A DNA stretch of 42,344 nt from Bradyrhizobium macuxiense (lineage in GTDB: Bacteria; Pseudomonadota; Alphaproteobacteria; Rhizobiales; Xanthobacteraceae). The notes under the pieces are model-generated. The model saw only the letters and a list, made by a program, of their open reading frames with translations, was not told where the DNA came from and searched no databases. Numbering within the stretch: position 1 is the first letter of the stretch; each line of letters opens with the position of its first letter. The position numbers and the translations under genes are program-made. Positions 24,469 through 32,878 of the stretch are shown here, piece after piece. The stretch is from NCBI RefSeq assembly GCF_001542415.1, contig NZ_LNCU01000010.1:1-42344 (forward strand), given 5' to 3'.

Positions 24469-26208
24469 ATGCCGCGCGGGCTGAAAATATCGGTCGGGCA
24501 ATTTTCTGATAAGGGCCGCAAGGACACCAATCAGGATTTCCATGGCGTGCTGATCCCCGAGGAGCCGCTGCTCGGCCTGAAAGGCATCGCGGTGGTGCTC
24601 GCCGACGGCATCTCCTCCAGCAGCGTCAGCCGCATCGCCGCGGAGTCCGCGGTCAAGGGCTTCCTGACCGACTACTACTGCAGCTCGGAATCCTGGTCGG
24701 TGAAGACCTCGGCGCAGCGGGTACTGGAGGCGACCAATTCCTGGCTGCATGCGCAGACCCGGCGCAGCCAGAATCCCTACGACCAGGACAAGGGCTACGT
24801 CTGCACGCTCAGCGCCATGGTCATCAAGTCGACATCGGCGCATCTCTTCCATGTCGGCGACAGCAGGATCTACCGCGTTTCCGGCAGCAGTCTCGAGCAG
24901 TTGACCAACGACCACCGCGTCGTGATCTCCTCGCAGCAGAGCTATCTCGGCCGCGCGCTCGGCGTGAACCCGCAGCTCGAGATCGACTACCAGAACATCC
25001 GGCTCGAGCCGGGCGACATTTTCCTGCTGGTTACCGACGGGATCTACGAGCACGTGCCGTCGCGTCAGCTGGCGAAGATCATCCAGGACGGCGCGGCTGA
25101 TCTCGATCAGGCGGCGAAGACGATCGTGGAGCAGGCGTTCGAGCGCGGCAGCGAGGACAATCTCACCGCGCAGATCGTCCGGATCGACGAGTTGCCCGAC
25201 GGCGATGCGCGCGAGGTGTTCGGCCAGGCAACGGAGTTGCCGCTGCCGCCATTGCTCGAGGCGCGGATGCGCTTCGATGGCTACCGCATCGTGCGCGCGC
25301 TGCACGCATCGCACCGCAGCCACATCTATCTCGCGGTCGACGAGGCCACCGGTACCACGGTCTCAATCAAGATCCCCTCGATCGATCTGCGCGACGATCC
25401 GGCCTATCTGAAGCGCTTCATGATGGAGGAGTGGGTCGCAAGGCGGATCGACAGCCCGCATGTGCTGAAACCCTGGCTGCCGCCGCGCAAGCGCAACTTC
25501 CTCTATGTCGCGACCGAATATATCGACGGCCAGACGCTGAAGCAGTGGATGATCGACAATCCCGACCCTCCGCTCGAGACGGTGCGCGACATCGCCGAGC
25601 AGATCGCCAAGGGGCTGCGCGCCTTCCACCGCAAGGAGATGCTGCATCAGGACGTCAGGCCCGATAACATCATGATCGACAAGACCGGGACGGTGAAGAT
25701 CATCGACTTCGGCTCGACGCGGATATCAGGCGTCGCCGAGGCCGCGCCGTCGGCGACAACTGAGGATATCCTCGGCACCCAGCAATACACGGCCCCGGAA
25801 TATTTCCTCGGCGAGGGCGGCTCGGCGCTGTCAGATCTGTTCTCGCTCGGCGTCGTCACCTACCAGATGCTGACCGGGCGGTTGCCCTATGGCGCGCAGA
25901 TGGCGCGCGCCCGCACCCGATCCGATTTCAGCAGACTGGTCTATGCGCCGGCTGCGCATCACGGCCGGGACATCCCGACCTGGGTCGACCGCACGCTGGA
26001 GCGGGCCGTGCATCCCAATCCGCTGAAGCGCTACGACAGCTTCTCGGAGTTCCTGTTCGACCTGCGCAATCCCAACCCAAAGTACCTCACAACGTCGTCG
26101 ACGCCGCTGATCGAGCGCAACCCCGTACTGTTCTGGAAATCGACGACGCTGGTCCTCGCGCTCGTCGTGATCCTGCTGCTCGCCTACGGCGCGCATCATT
26201 TGCGGTAG
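24469..26208 (+). CDS. Bifunctional PP2C phosphatase / Ser-Thr protein kinase
   Basis: A 579-residue signalling fusion. Residues 1-245 form a PP2C phosphatase with metal Asp residues at D23 (KDTNQDF), D46 (LADGISS), D190 (VTDGIYE) and D230 (SEDNLTA). Residues about 270-535 form a Hanks-type kinase: ATP Lys301, catalytic loop HQDVRPDN (Asp395), DFG at 413 and APE-like APEY at 442. The Gly-rich loop is degenerate and the HRD Arg is Gln, so kinase activity may be low. A membrane helix (about 555-576) anchors the C-terminus. Similar proteins sit beside nitrate/nitrite genes in pseudomonads, suggesting control of the neighbouring channel. ATG 24469 chosen; TTG 24457 possible. Confidence 0.9.
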   Translation: MPRGLKISVGQFSDKGRKDTNQDFHGVLIPEEPLLGLKGIAVVLADGISSSSVSRIAAESAVKGFLTDYYCSSESWSVKTSAQRVLEATNSWLHAQTRRSQNPYDQDKGYVCTLSAMVIKSTSAHLFHVGDSRIYRVSGSSLEQLTNDHRVVISSQQSYLGRALGVNPQLEIDYQNIRLEPGDIFLLVTDGIYEHVPSRQLAKIIQDGAADLDQAAKTIVEQAFERGSEDNLTAQIVRIDELPDGDAREVFGQATELPLPPLLEARMRFDGYRIVRALHASHRSHIYLAVDEATGTTVSIKIPSIDLRDDPAYLKRFMMEEWVARRIDSPHVLKPWLPPRKRNFLYVATEYIDGQTLKQWMIDNPDPPLETVRDIAEQIAKGLRAFHRKEMLHQDVRPDNIMIDKTGTVKIIDFGSTRISGVAEAAPSATTEDILGTQQYTAPEYFLGEGGSALSDLFSLGVVTYQMLTGRLPYGAQMARARTRSDFSRLVYAPAAHHGRDIPTWVDRTLERAVHPNPLKRYDSFSEFLFDLRNPNPKYLTTSSTPLIERNPVLFWKSTTLVLALVVILLLAYGAHHLR

Positions 26209-26275
26209 ACAGCAACGATCGTTCTTCGGCCGCAATCGCCAGACCGTCATCCTGTCAGGGTGACGATCTATCCCT

Positions 26276-26392
26276 CGTCATTGCGAGCGAAGCGAAGCAA
26301 TCCATAGTGCGGCATATGCGGAAGCATGGATTGCTTGGTCGCTTCAGCGCAAAATTGCTCTGCAATTTTGTCGCGAGCTCCTCGCAATGACG
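26276..26392 (-). repeat. Family A palindromic repeat, copy 4 (inverted)
   Basis: CGTCATTGCGAGCGAAGCGA ... GTCGCGAGCTCCTCGCAATG: the same unit as copy 3 but in the opposite orientation. It lies between the convergent kinase and ModA-like genes. Confidence 0.9.
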
Positions 26393-26451
26393 GGCCGCAA
26401 AGATTCACAGCCTCTCAAGATGACGGAAAGAGGTCACCGGGCGTGATGCAA

Positions 26452-27246
26452 TCAATGCGTCGCGCCCTTCGCGATCGGATCCAGCCCGCTCTTGATCAGC
26501 GCGTCGCGTGCATCCGGCGAGGCGAGGAAGCTGATCAGGGCCTTGCCCGCCTCCGGCTCGATCGAGGCGGACGCGATGCCGGCGGAGAATACGGTGATCT
26601 TCTGCAGCGCATCCGGCAACGGACCGACGATATCGATGCCGGCGACCGGCTTGAGCTCGGAAATCTGCTGGAGACCGATCTCGGCTTCGCCCTTGGCCAC
26701 GATCTCGCCGACCGGCGTCGCCGGGATCATCCGCGCCTTGGCCTTCATCTGGTCGGCGATGCCGAGTTTTGCGAACATTTCGGTCGAGACATAGACGCCG
26801 CTGGCGCTGTCGGAATAGGCGACCGATTTCGCCGCCAGCAGCGCCTGCTTGACCGACTCGGCCGAGCTGATGTCCGGCTTCGGCGCACCTGCTTTCACCG
26901 CAATGCCGATCGGAGACTTCACGAGGTCGACGCGGGTGTCGGCGATCACCTTGCCCCGCTTGATGAGGTCGCCGAGCGCATAGCCGACCATGATCAGCAC
27001 ATCCGCCGGCTCGCCGCGCTCCAGCCGCACCGGAATGGCGTTGTCCGTGGTGCCCATCGACGGCCCGAACGCAGTCAGCACCTTGTTTCCGGTCCTGCGC
27101 TCGAATTCCGGCACCAGCGCCTTGTAGGCCGCGGTCAGCCCGCCCGAGATCATGACGTGGATTTCGGCGGCGGAGGCGGTTGACGTGAGGGCGAGGGCGC
27201 CGATGAAGGCAAGAGCGAGCGCGCGGAAGGTAGCGGAGGGGCGCAT
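26452..27246 (-). CDS. ModA-like periplasmic substrate-binding protein
   Basis: A 264-residue secreted binding protein related to molybdate-binding ModA (type 2 fold, SBP_bac_11). The signal peptide ends TSTASA before AEIHVMISGG. VMISGGLTAAYKALVPEFER, RLERGEPADVLIMVGYALGD, SDSASGVYVSTEMF and KGEAEIGLQQISEL are typical. No modB/modC genes are adjacent and residues that contact molybdate cannot be confirmed, so the ligand is open. Single gene bounded by repeats on both sides. Confidence 0.87.
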   Translation of the reverse strand: MRPSATFRALALAFIGALALTSTASAAEIHVMISGGLTAAYKALVPEFERRTGNKVLTAFGPSMGTTDNAIPVRLERGEPADVLIMVGYALGDLIKRGKVIADTRVDLVKSPIGIAVKAGAPKPDISSAESVKQALLAAKSVAYSDSASGVYVSTEMFAKLGIADQMKAKARMIPATPVGEIVAKGEAEIGLQQISELKPVAGIDIVGPLPDALQKITVFSAGIASASIEPEAGKALISFLASPDARDALIKSGLDPIAKGATH

Positions 27247-27327
27247 GGAGATGTCTCCCGGGGACTTTTTTTGGGGCGTGGTGGCCGGGAGACTACTGCT
27301 CGGGAAGAGGCGTGACTAGTCATCCGC

Positions 27328-27445
27328 CGTCATTGCGAGGAGCTCGCGACAAAATTGCAGAGCAATTTTGCGCTGAAGCGACGAAGCAATCCATCTTTCG
27401 GGCGTGTGCGGAGCGATGGATTGCTTCGCTACGCTCGCAATGACG
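27328..27445 (+). repeat. Family A palindromic repeat, copy 5
   Basis: CGTCATTGCGAGGAGCTCGC ... GCTACGCTCGCAATGACG. It lies just downstream of the PHA depolymerase gene and upstream of the ModA-like start. Confidence 0.9.
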
Positions 27446-27465
27446 TGAGGCCAGGGCGCAACCCC

Positions 27466-28677
27466 TCACGAATTCACATGCACGAAGTCGCGCAGCAGCG
27501 GGTAGATCTCGTTGGTCCAGCGCTTGCCCGAGAACACGCCGTAGTGCCCGACGCCGGCCTGCATGTGATGCATCTTGCGATAGGTGCGCACGCCGGTGCA
27601 GAGGTCCTGCGCTGCGAGCGTCTGGCCGATCGAGCAGATGTCGTCCTTCTCGCCTTCCACCGTCATCAGGCCCATGCGCCTGATCGCGGCCGGGTTCACA
27701 GGCCGGCCACGATGCATCAGTCTGCCCTGCGGCAGCAGATGCTCCTGGAACACGTCGCGCACCGTCTCGATGTAGAACTCCGCCGGCAGGTCCATCACGG
27801 CGAAATATTCGTCGTAGAAGGTCTTGATCACCTCCGCCTTCTCGGTCTCGCCTTTGGCAAGATGGCGGGCGAGCTCGATGTGCTGCTTGATGTGGCGCTC
27901 GAGGTTCATCGACACGAAGGCCGTGAGCTGCACGAAGCCGGGATAGACCTGGCGCAGCGCGCCCTTGCATTGCACGGGCACGTAGTTGATCAGATTATCC
28001 TCGAACCATTTGATCGGCTTGCTCGTGGCGAACTGGTTGACCTTGGTCGGCTGGATCCGGGTGTCGATCGGCCCGGCCATCAGCGTCAGCGACGCCGGGC
28101 GCGCCGGGTGGTTGTCCTCCGACATGATCGCGGCGGCCGCGAGCGCCGACACCGAGGGCTGGCAGATCGCGACCATATGCGCGCGCGGGCCGAGCTGGCC
28201 GAGGAAGTCGATCAGGTGGTCGGTGTAGTCTTCAAGCCCGAAGCGGCCGTCCTCGCGCGGGATGTCGCGCGGATTGTGCCAGTCGGTGATGTAGACGTCG
28301 TGGTCCTGCAGCAGCGTCTTCACGGTGCCGCGGAGCAACGTGGCGAAATGGCCGGACATCGGCGCCACCAGCAATAGCCGCGGCTGCTCCGGTCCGTCCA
28401 CTTTCCGGAAATGCAGCAGCGAGCCGAACGGCGTCGCATAGGCGACCTCCTCGGTCACCTCGAATTCCCTGTTGCCGGCCGTCACGCTGCCGATGCCGTA
28501 AGGGGGGCGCGTGTAGGTCAGGCTGGAGCGGGAGATCAGCTCGAGCGCGGCGGCCAGCCGGCCGGAGGCGCCTCGCGGCACCAGATTGAGATATCTCAGC
28601 GCCGCCGCGGCCCCGGTCCGCCATGGCGCCGTGAGGTCCATGTGGTTCTGATAGGCCTGATACATCATCGACATCAT
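27466..28677 (-). CDS. phaZ: Intracellular polyhydroxyalkanoate depolymerase
   Basis: A 403-residue cytoplasmic enzyme that breaks down stored poly-3-hydroxybutyrate granules. It starts MMSMMYQAYQNHMDLTAPWR, the usual beginning of short-chain-length intracellular PhaZ, with no signal peptide. The nucleophile elbow reads VAICQPSVSA, with Cys in the place of the lipase-box Ser as in Ralstonia-type PhaZ. The C-terminal acid/base region includes MTVEGEKDDICSIGQT and MQAGVGHYGVFSGKRW. Four Met codons near the start make the exact N-terminus uncertain by a few residues. It is divergent from the glutathione transferase gene 155 bases away. Confidence 0.93.
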   Translation of the reverse strand: MMSMMYQAYQNHMDLTAPWRTGAAAALRYLNLVPRGASGRLAAALELISRSSLTYTRPPYGIGSVTAGNREFEVTEEVAYATPFGSLLHFRKVDGPEQPRLLLVAPMSGHFATLLRGTVKTLLQDHDVYITDWHNPRDIPREDGRFGLEDYTDHLIDFLGQLGPRAHMVAICQPSVSALAAAAIMSEDNHPARPASLTLMAGPIDTRIQPTKVNQFATSKPIKWFEDNLINYVPVQCKGALRQVYPGFVQLTAFVSMNLERHIKQHIELARHLAKGETEKAEVIKTFYDEYFAVMDLPAEFYIETVRDVFQEHLLPQGRLMHRGRPVNPAAIRRMGLMTVEGEKDDICSIGQTLAAQDLCTGVRTYRKMHHMQAGVGHYGVFSGKRWTNEIYPLLRDFVHVNS

Positions 28678-28832
28678 ACGCGTCCGCCCCTGGCTTGGCG
28701 TGCCATGCAATATCGACGCCAGAGCGGGGCGACCGCCCGGCAAATTGGCACGTGGCTTGCTGCGAAAATGACGGCCGCCCAGACCTTGGGTCGCGCGGGC
28801 CGCGGGGAGGCGTTCGGGCGTGAGGAACCGGT

Positions 28833-29489
28833 ATGGCGAAGGCAACACTCACCATCAGCAGCAAGAACTATTCGTCCTGGTCCTTGCGCGGCTGGCTGCT
28901 GGCGAAATTCGCAGGGCTCGAGTTCGAGGAAATCGTCACCGCGCCCGACGACCCGTCGGCGCGGGCCGAATTGCTGCTGCTGTCATCCTCGATCCTGGTG
29001 CCCTGCCTGCGCCATGAGGGCGCGACCGTCTGGGATACGCTCGCGATCGCCGAATATCTCAACGAGATCCTGCCGCATGCCGGACTGTTGCCGGACGACC
29101 GGATCCGGCGCGCGCATTGCCGCTCGATCTCGGGCGAAATCCACTCCGGCTTCACGACGTTGCGGGCCTCGCTTCCGGTCAACCTCAAGGGGCACTTTCC
29201 CGGCTTCAAGATCTGGTCGCGCGCACAGGCCGATATCGACCGCATCGCCACCATCTGGCGCGATTGCCTCGGCGCCTCAGGCGGACCGTTCCTGTTCGGC
29301 GCGCGCCGCACCATGGCTGACGCGATGTACGCGCCCGTCGTCACCCGCTGCATCACCTATGACGTGAAGCTCGAGCCCGCCCTCACGGCCTATGCCGAGA
29401 CCATCATGACGATGCCCGAGATGCAGGACTGGATCGCGGCGGCGAAGGCCGAGCCGGCCGACGTCGAGGAGCTCGAGGTCGAATATTAG
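28833..29489 (+). CDS. Glutathione S-transferase family protein
   Basis: A 218-residue cytosolic GST. The thioredoxin-like N-domain (about 1-80) starts TLTISSKNYSSWSLRGWLLA, in which a Ser near residue 14-16 is the expected catalytic residue, and has the cis-Pro segment SSILVPCLRHEG and the glutathione-binding WDTLAIAEYL. A helical C-domain follows (about 90-218; GPFLFGARRTMADAMYAPVV). It resembles the YfcF-like branch. Substrate unknown. Confidence 0.93.
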   Translation: MAKATLTISSKNYSSWSLRGWLLAKFAGLEFEEIVTAPDDPSARAELLLLSSSILVPCLRHEGATVWDTLAIAEYLNEILPHAGLLPDDRIRRAHCRSISGEIHSGFTTLRASLPVNLKGHFPGFKIWSRAQADIDRIATIWRDCLGASGGPFLFGARRTMADAMYAPVVTRCITYDVKLEPALTAYAETIMTMPEMQDWIAAAKAEPADVEELEVEY

Positions 29490-29807
29490 GCAGTGCGCCG
29501 CGGGCCGTGCCCGCTTCAGTGGCTCACGCGGCGGGCAGGTTCTGCTCAACGGACAAGCCGCCGGCGATCGGTGCTGTTGCCACGGCGGAGCTCAGCCAGC
29601 CGCGTCGCGGAACTTGCGCAAAGCAGATTCATGGCCAGCAGCAAATGCTTCCGGCGATGGCGATGGGCCGTTTCGCCGCAGACCGGCGTAGCTGGCAAGG
29701 ATTTCGCATGGTCATCGTCGAGCTGTGACCGCGACGATGCGACGCTGCCGAAAATTTGGACGCTGAGCCACGCCGCGATCTCGCGCAACGAGAACGTGGA
29801 GGCTTCC
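29490..29807. other. 318-bp gap before cupin gene, no supported gene
   Basis: Frames here are open for up to about 75 codons on both strands but show no start with a convincing ribosome-binding site and no family character. The last 20 bases carry GTGGAGG for the cupin gene. A promoter is expected but not recognised. Confidence 0.4.
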
Positions 29808-30242
29808 ATGAACCAGCACGCCGTCGTCAGCAAATTCTCTCACGTCAAACCCGGTGACACCGAGTTCAAGGGCGGGGGTCTGCGCGACTTCTTTCTGTAT
29901 CGCGACCTCGGCATCGCCGATGCGACCGGCGGGCAGGTGATCTGCCATCTGGTCAAGGCCAACCCCGACCTGCCGCCGGAGCAGGGCACCGGCTGGCACA
30001 AGCATCTCTGCGACTTCCAGATCGTCATCATGACCAAGGGCTGGGCGCGCTTCATGTACGACGACAAGGAGACGCTGGTCGAGGCCGGCGACGTCGTGCA
30101 TCAGCGGCCCGGCATCACCCACTATCTGTTCGATTATTCGCAGGACATGGAATACCTCGAAATCGTCAGCCCCGCCGATTTCAAGACCGTGGATGTGGCG
30201 CCGGCGACCGAGACGATGCCGCCGGTCACGCCGTGGAAATGA
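29808..30242 (+). CDS. Single-domain cupin protein
   Basis: A 144-residue small beta-barrel protein. Cupin motif 1 is GTGWHKHLCDFQIVIMTKGW (His pair and Gln as metal ligands) and motif 2 is AGDVVHQRPGITHYLFDY. It likely binds a transition metal; catalytic role unknown. The longer open frame upstream is not used: ATG 29808 has GGAGG 7 bases before it and starts the conserved sequence. Confidence 0.88.
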   Translation: MNQHAVVSKFSHVKPGDTEFKGGGLRDFFLYRDLGIADATGGQVICHLVKANPDLPPEQGTGWHKHLCDFQIVIMTKGWARFMYDDKETLVEAGDVVHQRPGITHYLFDYSQDMEYLEIVSPADFKTVDVAPATETMPPVTPWK

Positions 30243-30261
30243 TCGCCGAGGAGAAACTGCG

Positions 30262-30399
30262 ATGTCGTCCGCGGAGGAATTAACCTTTGTTATCGGTCGC
30301 TGGCTGCGGCCGATCGTGATGCTTCTGTATGTGGTGCGCTGCCTCGGCCTGATGACCACATCTAGCCGTGAACAAGAGCGTACGCCGCTCGATCAGTGA
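30262..30399 (+). CDS. Small hypothetical membrane protein
   Basis: A 45-codon frame starting MSSAEELTFVIGRWLRPIVM and continuing LLYVVRCLGLM, with one possible short membrane helix. GAGGAG lies about 9 bases before the ATG and the gene begins 20 bases after the cupin stop, so it may be co-transcribed. No family recognised. Confidence 0.4.
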   Translation: MSSAEELTFVIGRWLRPIVMLLYVVRCLGLMTTSSREQERTPLDQ

Positions 30400-30622
30400 T
30401 TCGGACGCGATTCGTTCCGTCCGCGTTCCGAATCTTAAGACGTCGCGCGATCGCGTCGCGTTTTGGAACAAAGCGCGTCGCATCGCGCGCCACCCGGCTG
30501 TGCGGCCGGTCACACGCATACTGGGGAGAGGCTCTCTCCGCGACAAACGCGACGCGCTTGCCGCGGAGATTATGCTCGAATGCCAAGAGCGGGGCGGGCG
30601 CCGGTTCGCAGAACCGATCTAA
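30368..30622 (+). CDS. Hypothetical basic protein, doubtful
   Basis: An 84-codon GTG-started frame overlapping the previous small gene. The product is very Arg-rich (RRIARHPAVRPVTRILGRGS) and ends CQERGGRRFAEPI. No ribosome-binding site stands out and no family is recognised. It is listed because the stretch otherwise has no gene. Confidence 0.25.
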   Translation: MNKSVRRSISDSDAIRSVRVPNLKTSRDRVAFWNKARRIARHPAVRPVTRILGRGSLRDKRDALAAEIMLECQERGGRRFAEPI

Positions 30623-30843
30623 ACCAGACCCGCTTGTTTCTCGCGCGGCTTGCGCCAGGCGATGACATTGACCTCCAAAGCGCCGCCGGTTGTATCATTG
30701 CGCCACTGCCCGTCGATGAAACGGCAGGCGAACGGCAATTGATAGGTCCCGCTATGATCTTCGCAAAGCACTTCCACGCACTGGTCTGGCGAAGGTGCGC
30801 CGTTGCCATCGAATTGCGCCAGCCGTTTTTCGCGCGTTGCCAT
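30619..30843 (-). CDS. Conserved hypothetical protein
   Basis: A 74-residue protein starting MATREKRLAQFDGNGAPSPD, with CVEVLCEDHSGTYQLPFACR and GALEVNVIAWR. GGAGA lies 8-9 bases before the ATG. The composition looks like a folded small domain and I believe related proteins occur in other Bradyrhizobium genomes, but no function is known. Confidence 0.65.
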   Translation of the reverse strand: MATREKRLAQFDGNGAPSPDQCVEVLCEDHSGTYQLPFACRFIDGQWRNDTTGGALEVNVIAWRKPREKQAGLV

Positions 30844-31032
30844 GTGATCTGTCTCCACTGCCCAAGGTCGAGCCAACAGGGTCGAACCAAACAAGTTCCG
30901 AAGACCCCCGTCCCCACGAGAAGTTCCTCGCAATAGGCAAAGCACACAGGTTGAATGCGGTTTCAGTATGGTATGTCTGCCTTGCTTTCGGCATCGGAAG
31001 CACAAAGCTGTGAACTGCGCACCGGATTGGGA

Positions 31033-31410
31033 ATGATGATGATCGCTCGTACTGCTGTTGCCATGCTCGTGTTGCCTGCGTTCGGCATTGTCGGATCAGC
31101 GCGTGCGCAGGATGTTCCCGGCATCGAAATCTGCACCGTGGAAAAAACCATGGAGCGGCGCACCAGCTGCCTGCAGAGCAATGTCGAGTTCCTGCAGAAG
31201 ACGATCAACAAGCTCACATCAGATCACCAGCAGAAGCTCGATGCCGCCAATCGCCAGATCGATAGTCTGAAGAGCTCGGTCGCGAGCTTGCAGAAGCTCG
31301 TCGGCGACTTGCAGACCGCGCAGATCAAGCTGGCCGATGATATGAAGAAGAAAGCCGACGCGCCGGCGGCGAAGGATGCAGCGCCTGCGGCGAAAGAGGG
31401 GACGAAGTAG
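31033..31410 (+). CDS. Secreted coiled-coil protein, hypothetical
   Basis: About 125 residues. A signal peptide (MMMIARTAVAMLVLPAFGIV, cleavage after SARA) is followed by a short segment with two Cys (ICTVEKTMERRTSCLQSN), then a heptad-rich helix (about 50-105; LQKTINKLTSDHQQKLDAAN, LKSSVASLQKLVGDLQ) and an Ala/Lys/Pro tail. It is probably a periplasmic oligomer with one disulfide. Three consecutive ATG codons make the start uncertain by two residues. Function unknown. Confidence 0.75.
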   Translation: MMMIARTAVAMLVLPAFGIVGSARAQDVPGIEICTVEKTMERRTSCLQSNVEFLQKTINKLTSDHQQKLDAANRQIDSLKSSVASLQKLVGDLQTAQIKLADDMKKKADAPAAKDAAPAAKEGTK

Positions 31411-31414
31411 AGAT

Positions 31415-31556
31415 CGTCATTGCGAGGAGCTCGCGACAAAATTGCAATGCGCTGAAGCGACGAAGCAATCCATTTTGCCGCTTGCGGAGAGATGGATTGC
31501 TTCGCGGAGCCTGCCATAGGGCGCGCATTCGCGCGACCCGTTGGCTCGCAATGACG
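31415..31556 (+). repeat. Family A palindromic repeat, copy 6
   Basis: CGTCATTGCGAGGAGCTCGC ... GACCCGTTGGCTCGCAATGA, closely like copy 1 including the GCGCGCATTCGCGCGACC arm, but with the inner AAATTGC...GCAATTT arm shortened. It lies between convergent genes. Confidence 0.9.
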
Positions 31557-31570
31557 GTTGAGGCGGCCAC

Positions 31571-32674
31571 TCACGCCACCCGGTACTTCTCCATCACGTC
31601 GCGATCCGGCTCATAGCCGAGCCCGGGGCCGTGCGGCACGGCGACATGGCCTCTGGCGTCGACATCGATACGGTCGCCCCACAGGCAGGCGGGGCGCTTC
31701 ATGAAGAACACCTCGATCAGGCCCTCGTCGCGCACTGCCATCAGATGCAGCGTCGCGAGGAAGCCGGGCCCGAAATAGGGCGAATGCGGAATCACCTGGA
31801 CGCCGAACTCGTCGGCGAGCACCGCGACCTTGAGGAATTCGGTGACGCCGCCGACCTTGATCACCGACGGCTGGGCATGGCTGACCGCGCCGGCCGTCAT
31901 CATCTGGCGGAATTGATGCACCGTGCAGGCATTCTCGCCGGCCGCGATATCGAGCCGGCCTTCCTTGCGCACCTCCGCCAGCGTCGCGAAATCCTCGGGC
32001 GGCCACACCGGTTCTTCCAGGAACATCGGCGCCGCCTGCTTGCATTCGCGCGCGAATTGGATCGCTGCCGGTCCATCGAGCGGGCAGTTCATGTCGACCA
32101 TCAGCGGCACGTCAGGGCCAATCGCCTCGCGTGCGGCGGTCACGGCGGGGATCGTGGTCTCGTGCAGCTTGATCGCTGAATAGCCCAGCTTGATCGCTTT
32201 TTTGCATTCGGCGGCGATGTGCCCGGCATTGCCGATCCGCATCAGGCTTGCATAGGCCGGAATCGTCTTGCGTCTCGCGCCGCCGATCAGCTGATGCAGC
32301 GGCACGCGCTTCACCTTGCCCGCGAGATCCCACAGCGCGATGTCGAGCGCCGAGATCGCAAACATCGTGATGCCATAGCGGCCGAACAGATGCAGGTTGC
32401 GCTGGATCTGCTCCATGACGGCGGGAATGCCCGCTGCGTCCGGAACCTCGAGGCCGCGGGCTTGCGGCGCGATCATTTCGGTCACCGCCATGCTGCTCGT
32501 CTTCGGGCAGACATAGGCGAAGGCATCGCCCCAGCCAGTGAGGCCAGCATCGGTCGAAACCTCCACGATGACCATGTCGAGTGCCGAGATCGCAGATGCG
32601 CCCTGGCGGAAACTCGCCGGGCCTGCGTCATAGGGGATGCGGATATGGTGGGCGCGGACGTCGGTGATTTTCAT
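31571..32674 (-). CDS. Mandelate racemase/muconate lactonizing enzyme family protein
   Basis: A 367-residue enolase-superfamily enzyme that abstracts a proton next to a carboxylate. The first catalytic Lys is K169 in AIKLHE (a K-x-H pattern), metal ligands are D194 (LMVDMN), E220 (FLEEPV) and E247 (AAGENA), and the opposite-face base is H297 (VIPHSPYFGPG). The N-terminal cap covers about 1-125. The exact substrate, probably a hydroxy or sugar acid, cannot be told. It lies downstream of a binding-protein gene on the same strand, which may import that substrate. Confidence 0.9.
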   Translation of the reverse strand: MKITDVRAHHIRIPYDAGPASFRQGASAISALDMVIVEVSTDAGLTGWGDAFAYVCPKTSSMAVTEMIAPQARGLEVPDAAGIPAVMEQIQRNLHLFGRYGITMFAISALDIALWDLAGKVKRVPLHQLIGGARRKTIPAYASLMRIGNAGHIAAECKKAIKLGYSAIKLHETTIPAVTAAREAIGPDVPLMVDMNCPLDGPAAIQFARECKQAAPMFLEEPVWPPEDFATLAEVRKEGRLDIAAGENACTVHQFRQMMTAGAVSHAQPSVIKVGGVTEFLKVAVLADEFGVQVIPHSPYFGPGFLATLHLMAVRDEGLIEVFFMKRPACLWGDRIDVDARGHVAVPHGPGLGYEPDRDVMEKYRVA

Positions 32675-32708
32675 TGTTGTTGCCTTTCTTCCGCAAGTGT
32701 CACCATCT

Positions 32709-32861
32709 CGTCATTGCGAGCCAACGGGTCGCGCGAATGCGCGCCCGATGACAGGCTCCGCGAAGCAATCCATTCTATCCGAATAAACGGAAAAATGGAT
32801 TGCTTCGTCGCTTCAGCGCAAAATTGCTTTGCAATTCTGTCGCGAGTTCCTCGCAATCACG
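32709..32861 (-). repeat. Family A palindromic repeat, copy 7 (inverted)
   Basis: CGTCATTGCGAGCCAACGGG ... TCGCGAGTTCCTCGCAATCA, the reverse orientation of copies 1 and 6. It separates two codirectional genes, so it may sit inside one transcript. Confidence 0.9.
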
Positions 32862-32878
32862 GCAGTCTCCGCGGGAAC

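Noticed and set aside
23842..25323. 493-codon minus-strand frame opposite the channel and phosphatase-kinase
   Set aside because: Antisense shadow; composition dominated by Arg, His, Asp and Ala typical of GC-biased reverse frames.
11847..32861. CRISPR array from the recurring repeats
   Set aside because: Copies are kilobases apart, palindromic, variable in length and separated by genes; no regularly spaced short spacers.
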